Of a stretch of DNA of 10,470 bases, positions 6,408 through 10,470 are shown in pieces; within the stretch, counting starts at the first letter, position 1, and every line of letters begins with the position of its first letter. The DNA lies in the NCBI GenBank assembly GCA_028565635.1, contig JAOXYB010063256.1, forward strand, positions 1 to 10,470. The letters are read 5' to 3'. Under the pieces are notes generated by a model, which did no database searches, was not told the DNA's origin, and saw only the letters and a program-made list of their open reading frames with translations. This DNA is from Phoronis ovalis (Eukaryota > Phoronida > Phoronidae). A program made the translations under genes and the position numbers.

Positions 6408-8806
6408 ATGAATGCACCAAAATTGTTTGTTCTTGTTATTATCACCATGTTCTTTTCATTTGTCCTGAAACATGGTGTGTTTGGGAGTCGTAGTTTTCAT
6501 AATACGTGTAAGACGCTGCAACAAGAAACGGTCTGTGATTATTCCGGAAAGGGATTAAATAAGATCCCTACTAGCATACCAAGAAACTGCACTTCGCTAA
6601 ATTTAAACCACAACCAGATTAGAGAAACAAACCAAGAGGATATGAAAGGACTAACGTCTTTAAGAAATTTAGATTTGTCATATAATATTATATCCTCTAT
6701 ATACCAGAACTCGTTTGTGAATGTGCCTAATTTAATAAACTTAGATTTCTCACACAATACAGTTTCCTATATGCACCCGGATTCATTTAGCGACTTGCCT
6801 GAACTTACAACGGTAAACATGCAATCAAATCTTCTCGAAAATGAAGACTTTCCAGGTGAATTGTTTAAAAACAACAAAAGGATTACGACGTTATATATAA
6901 ATAACCAACCATCACAAACCTCTGGCTACCCTAGCAACGTTATAAAAGACCTGGAAAATTTGAAAATATTACATATGGATATAATTAATGATACAAATTT
7001 AGGAGAGGAGTTTTCAAACTTGAAGTCTTTAAATGCGTTAAAATTTTTCACTGACGATAATACAGTAATATATATAGGAGAATTTATGTTTAGCGCGCTA
7101 GCTAACATTACTTTAAAATCTTTAGACCTTAGTGATTGCTCAGTAGTTAAAATTCACCAAAATGCATTTGTTTATTTTAGATTTTTAGAACAAATATCCA
7201 TTCACGCTTACGATAATCGATATATTCTTGGATTTGAAGGTGCCACTTTACCTTTACGTCAACTTAAGTCGCCGTTAAAAATACTAAATTTCAATACGAT
7301 TTATTATGACATTTTGAAAAAATCCTATTTTAAAGTAAAAGTTATGCAAAACTTGGCGCATTTACCAATTGAAAAGCTAGTTTTAAGTTACACTAAACTA
7401 AGAGGAATAGATTATGGATTGCACAAGTATTTGCCTCATCTTAGATATCTTGATTTAAGCCATAATGAAATTGACAATTGGGAGAGAGAACATTTAATAA
7501 AAAATATGTGGACAAGTTTGCTGCAACTGAAAAATTTAACGGTTCTGGATTTGGGAGAGAAAGGACAGCACATAAATACAACAAAAACAAGAAGGAGGTC
7601 ACCGAGAGCAAACTATAACAGTTTTATTACTACGTACAATATCCCTTCTAAGTTAGAGTGCTTATTTTTAGATGGAGTAATACGACGCGGTGCTCTTATA
7701 ACAAACCTTATCATTAATTCAACAAATGTATTGAAATATCTCGATATTTCAAATAACGATATAAGTGCTATTCCCGTATCTGGAGAAGTACTTGGGTTAA
7801 ATAAACTTGAAACTTTCGTTATTGCCAACAATAGCTTTGAATCGATTAATTCAACTAAATTTTCCTGTTGTCCTAATTTAAAAAATCTAGTGCTGAGTAA
7901 TAATCACATGAGCGTTTTCAATGTAGATGGCAGCTCTTTTACCAATCTTAAGAAACTGGAAACTTTGGATTTATCTGGTAATGCTATATTAAGTTTGCCT
8001 GAACATGCATTTAGCAGGCTTATTAACTTGAAAATCTTAAATTTGAGTAACAATCGTCTTGTTTATCTACCATTAATGAATATAACGAATATTGTAAACC
8101 TTGATATATTTGGAAACTTTTTAAATGCAAGCTTTGATTTGGATATAAATAAGCAAAAGTTTCCAAAGATGCAAAAGTTAAATTTAGGACAAAATCGAAT
8201 AGAATATCTAAACAAAAAATTCATTGACAAAATTGAAGCTCAAAGCATTACGATCAATTTGCTTGGAAACGAATTTAATTGTTCCGAATGTGCTGCCCAA
8301 GATTTCTTAACATGGATACAAAATAATACAAAAAGAGCAACTGTTTTAAACTTTGAAAAGTATCCATGTTTTGACCAAGATAATGAGGGACAATTGCTAC
8401 TGGAAATCAAGGTATTAAATAAGTTAAAAGCTAAGTGTAAACCAGCAGATTTAACTATTGTACTGTCAGCATGTTCCTTGTTTGCCATAGCCGTCGGTAT
8501 TACAATCGTTGGATTAACGTATCGTTACAGATGGTATATAAAATATTGGATAATTTTAACAGGGAAACGTAGGAAATATATAGAACTCCAACCGCAAGTT
8601 TTTCGTTATGATGCATTTGTATGCTACAGTACCGAAGATAGAAGATGGGTACATGACATTCTAGCACCAAACTTAGAAAACAACGAAGAGGAGACTCCAT
8701 TCAAGTTATGTTTACATTGTCGAGATTGGTTGCCAGGAGCACCGATAGAAGAAAATGTGATTGAGGCAATCCAACAAAGTCGTCATACTGTCCTAATTAT
8801 TTCAAG
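6408..8806 (+). CDS. Toll-like receptor, exon 1: signal peptide, LRR ectodomain, transmembrane helix, first half of TIR
   Basis: This exon encodes residues 1-799 and two bases of codon 800 of an 884-residue pattern-recognition receptor. Residues 1-26 form a signal peptide (hydrophobic LFVLVIITMFFSFVL). An N-terminal cysteine cap (C34, C43, C61) is followed by about 21 leucine-rich repeats (about 61-620), with clear LxxLxLSxN units such as LRNLDLSYN, LRYLDLSHN and LETLDLSGN. One LRRCT follows (C625, C628, C654, C677), so it is of the single-cysteine-cluster type. A transmembrane helix spans about 682-704, then a basic juxtamembrane stretch. TIR box 1 is YDAFVCYS (734-741) and box 2/BB loop is RDWLPG (772-777), with the signalling proline P776 present. 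About a dozen N-glycosylation sequons fit an extracellular domain. The ATG is chosen because the signal peptide follows it and an in-frame TGA lies just upstream (6366-6368). The exon ends TTTCAAG|GTAACG. A basic insertion at about 383-415 interrupts the LRR array. The ligand and orthology cannot be inferred; signalling is presumably through MyD88-type adaptors. Confidence 0.93.
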
Positions 8807-10128
8807 GTAACGACATTCATTTATATTTATTTAATTAACGTAGTTTGCAGTTCATACGCTCACTGTGAGTCGATCTGAGACCGCCGCTATTATCATTTTG
8901 CGTATTCAGTGCGAAAATATGTGCAGTTAGGGGAGTATTACTGAACATTCGATATATGGGGAGACATAAAGGTAATGTTTTTATTCACATTTTGACTATT
9001 ATAAGTAAATACATGTATTATCTGAACTAACGCAGCAAAGCTGTTAAAACTAGATTTCATCCTTATAACAGACTGCCTGTATCTACCAAAGATCGTAGTC
9101 TTAGAACAGACTTCTTATGTTTCTAGTATAAGTTATTTCGATAATTAAGTTGAATCTAACTGCCACTAAGACTATTCAATCAGTTCTGGTAAAGTTTAAT
9201 AACTGTAGAACATAATGCAATTACATTTGGTGCAATTAAAGATCCGACATTTTGCTGCTCCAGCTGAGGTCACCAATTGGTACAACATAAAAGTAATAGT
9301 GACGCCAAAAAGCTTAGGTAACATATATCCTACTCACCGTACCGGTGTCACACTTAAATTCTGCTATTTTTAACATTTTAATGGAAAACCAGTTGAAAAG
9401 CGTGAGTGATATAATACATACTGTAACAGGAATCAAAATTTCATGATTTTTGAATGTGCCATAAATCGGCTAGGAAAGTTCTTTTTTCGCAAATTAACGT
9501 TATTAATCTCCATAGCCGACAATAAGCGTTTGAAATCGCTCCACATGAACTAGTACAAATAATTGGATCGAACTGCTCATTTGAATATGACCTTCGAATT
9601 ATCTCATGTCATTGAATAATACTGGTGATATTTATGATCGCCTGTGAACTCACCATGCAGGTATTTATGATGTGCGTACATTTTGAATTGGAACCACGCT
9701 CACATTCACTGTATGACTTAATGCTACTTTTGAGGAGACTTGGTTTTCTTACTTACGGCTGATACCCGCTGAGGTCAAATCCAGAGCTATATAATCGGCT
9801 ATAGGAATCTTATAATGGAGATTTGCAAAGCAGGAACTTTTCTAAAAAAAAACCCCAACACATTCAAATATTTGGAAATTTGGAATCTTATTAGGTACTA
9901 TATCTCTCAAGCTGATAAAAAATGTGTCAACCTTTTTTCACTAAAACATTATAATTATAAATAACATATGGATTTAAGGATGACACGGTCGAGTGAGATA
10001 CAGCATAGTAGGCGATCTCTTTTTATGTGGCTAAAGTAAAATGCAATATAGTAATGGCAATTTAATTAAAAGTATACACTGTATTTTCATATTTATCACA
10101 ATGCATATTAACAATATTTTTGTTTCAG
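8807..10128 (+). other. Phase-2 GT-AG intron inside the TIR-coding region
   Basis: The donor is AAG|GTAACG at 8806/8807 and the acceptor is TTTTTGTTTCAG|A at 10128/10129. A plausible branch point, TATTAAC (10106-10112), lies 16-22 bases before the acceptor. Removing these 1322 bases joins AG with A to make an arginine codon and restores the TIR pattern without a gap (IISR then NVLQSQWC). Read through, the exon-1 frame stops almost at once at TAA 8808-8810. The intron body is AT-rich with stops in all frames. Apart from GCTGAGGTCA occurring at both 9263 and 9768, I see no repeat or gene in it. Confidence 0.9.
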
Positions 10129-10384
10129 AAATGTTTTACAAAGTCAATGGTGTATATTTGAAATGCACATGGCAAGAACGGTGTTTCACAAAGAACAGCG
10201 AGATGTCTTACTTCTCGTATTACTGGAAGACATCCCACTGAACCAAACTTCGCTAACACTGACGAATTTACTAAAAACTGAAACGTATCTACAGTGGACT
10301 ACTAATGAAATAGGCCAAGACTTGTTCTGGCAAAATATGAAAAAAGCATTGTCAATTAAATTATGTCAACAACAACGTATATGA
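10129..10384 (+). CDS. Toll-like receptor, exon 2: C-terminal half of TIR and stop
   Basis: With the leftover AG from exon 1 the frame reads R800, NVLQSQWCIFE, and so on to TGA at 10382-10384, giving residues 800-884. The WC-x-x-E motif (W807, C808, E811) is the start of TIR helix alphaC. Next comes RDVLLLVLLEDIP, the conserved betaD strand and following loop, then LLKTETYLQW and box 3, LFWQNMKKAL (F866, W867). The tail after box 3 is short (about 17 residues, ending QQQRI). These motifs complete the TIR domain begun in exon 1, so the domain looks intact and signalling-competent. An ATG inside this exon (10163) opens the same frame but is only residue M812, not a start. No poly(A) signal is seen in the 86 bases after the stop, so the 3' UTR continues past the window. 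Confidence 0.93.
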
Positions 10385-10470
10385 ATAGCTGACTATCAAT
10401 CTATCTACATGTATGCTTTATGCTGAAAAAAATTTAGTATCAAATCAGCTTTGGCAGAAATAACAGATAT

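Noticed and set aside
6539-8700. Several minus-strand open frames across the receptor exon
   Set aside because: They are antisense to a well-supported LRR/TIR coding exon and are explained by its codon pattern.
10041-10241. 66-codon plus-strand open frame in another frame near the receptor's second exon
   Set aside because: It crosses the intron acceptor and is out of frame with the WC..E, EDIP and FW motifs of the TIR domain.
1-10470. CRISPR array, bacterial operon, phage or integrated virus genes
   Set aside because: No regularly spaced identical repeats, ribosome binding sites or viral protein motifs; the two real genes are animal genes with introns.

Overview
This window looks like AT-rich nuclear DNA of an invertebrate animal, most likely a lophotrochozoan such as a mollusc. 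The clues are genes split by GT-AG introns, long non-coding stretches with degenerate short inverted-repeat elements, a Toll-like receptor with a single LRR C-terminal cysteine cluster, and no bacterial-style gene packing. The species cannot be fixed from the sequence alone.

Left part (1-1823, + strand): two exons encode the C-terminal end of a GDE1-type glycerophosphodiester phosphodiesterase. The first (1-186) runs in from beyond the left edge. The second (1297-1423) ends in a run of three stop codons and is followed by a likely 3' UTR with an AATAAA at 1800-1805. The intron between them holds a degenerate repeat element (335-751). The visible exon ends do not join in frame, being off by one base, so a missed microexon, a non-canonical splice site or a broken gene has to be considered.

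Middle part (about 1824-6213): roughly 4.4 kb with no supportable gene. It holds two elements of nearly equal length (354 and 357 bp) that look like miniature inverted-repeat transposons, at 3259-3612 and 4176-4532. It also holds several short tandem duplications, a perfect 9-bp-stem palindrome, and an A/T-rich block at 5746-6083 bounded by short exact inverted repeats.

Right part (6214-10470, + strand): a complete Toll-like receptor coding sequence in two exons, 6408-8806 and 10129-10384, joined across a 1322-bp phase-2 GT-AG intron. The predicted protein is 884 residues: signal peptide, about 21 LRRs, one LRRCT, one transmembrane helix and a cytoplasmic TIR domain. The intron cuts the TIR domain between the BB-loop half and the WC..E/FW half. 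A TATA-like box with an initiator-like site lies about 190 bp upstream of the start codon, and the inferred leader holds a two-codon upstream ORF.

The two genes have no obvious functional link. One acts in lipid metabolism or signalling and the other in innate immune sensing or development, and they appear to be simple same-strand neighbours. I found no clearly new biological system. The most notable points are the inverted-repeat elements, a basic loop insertion in the receptor ectodomain, and the exon-phase puzzle in the GDE1-like gene.
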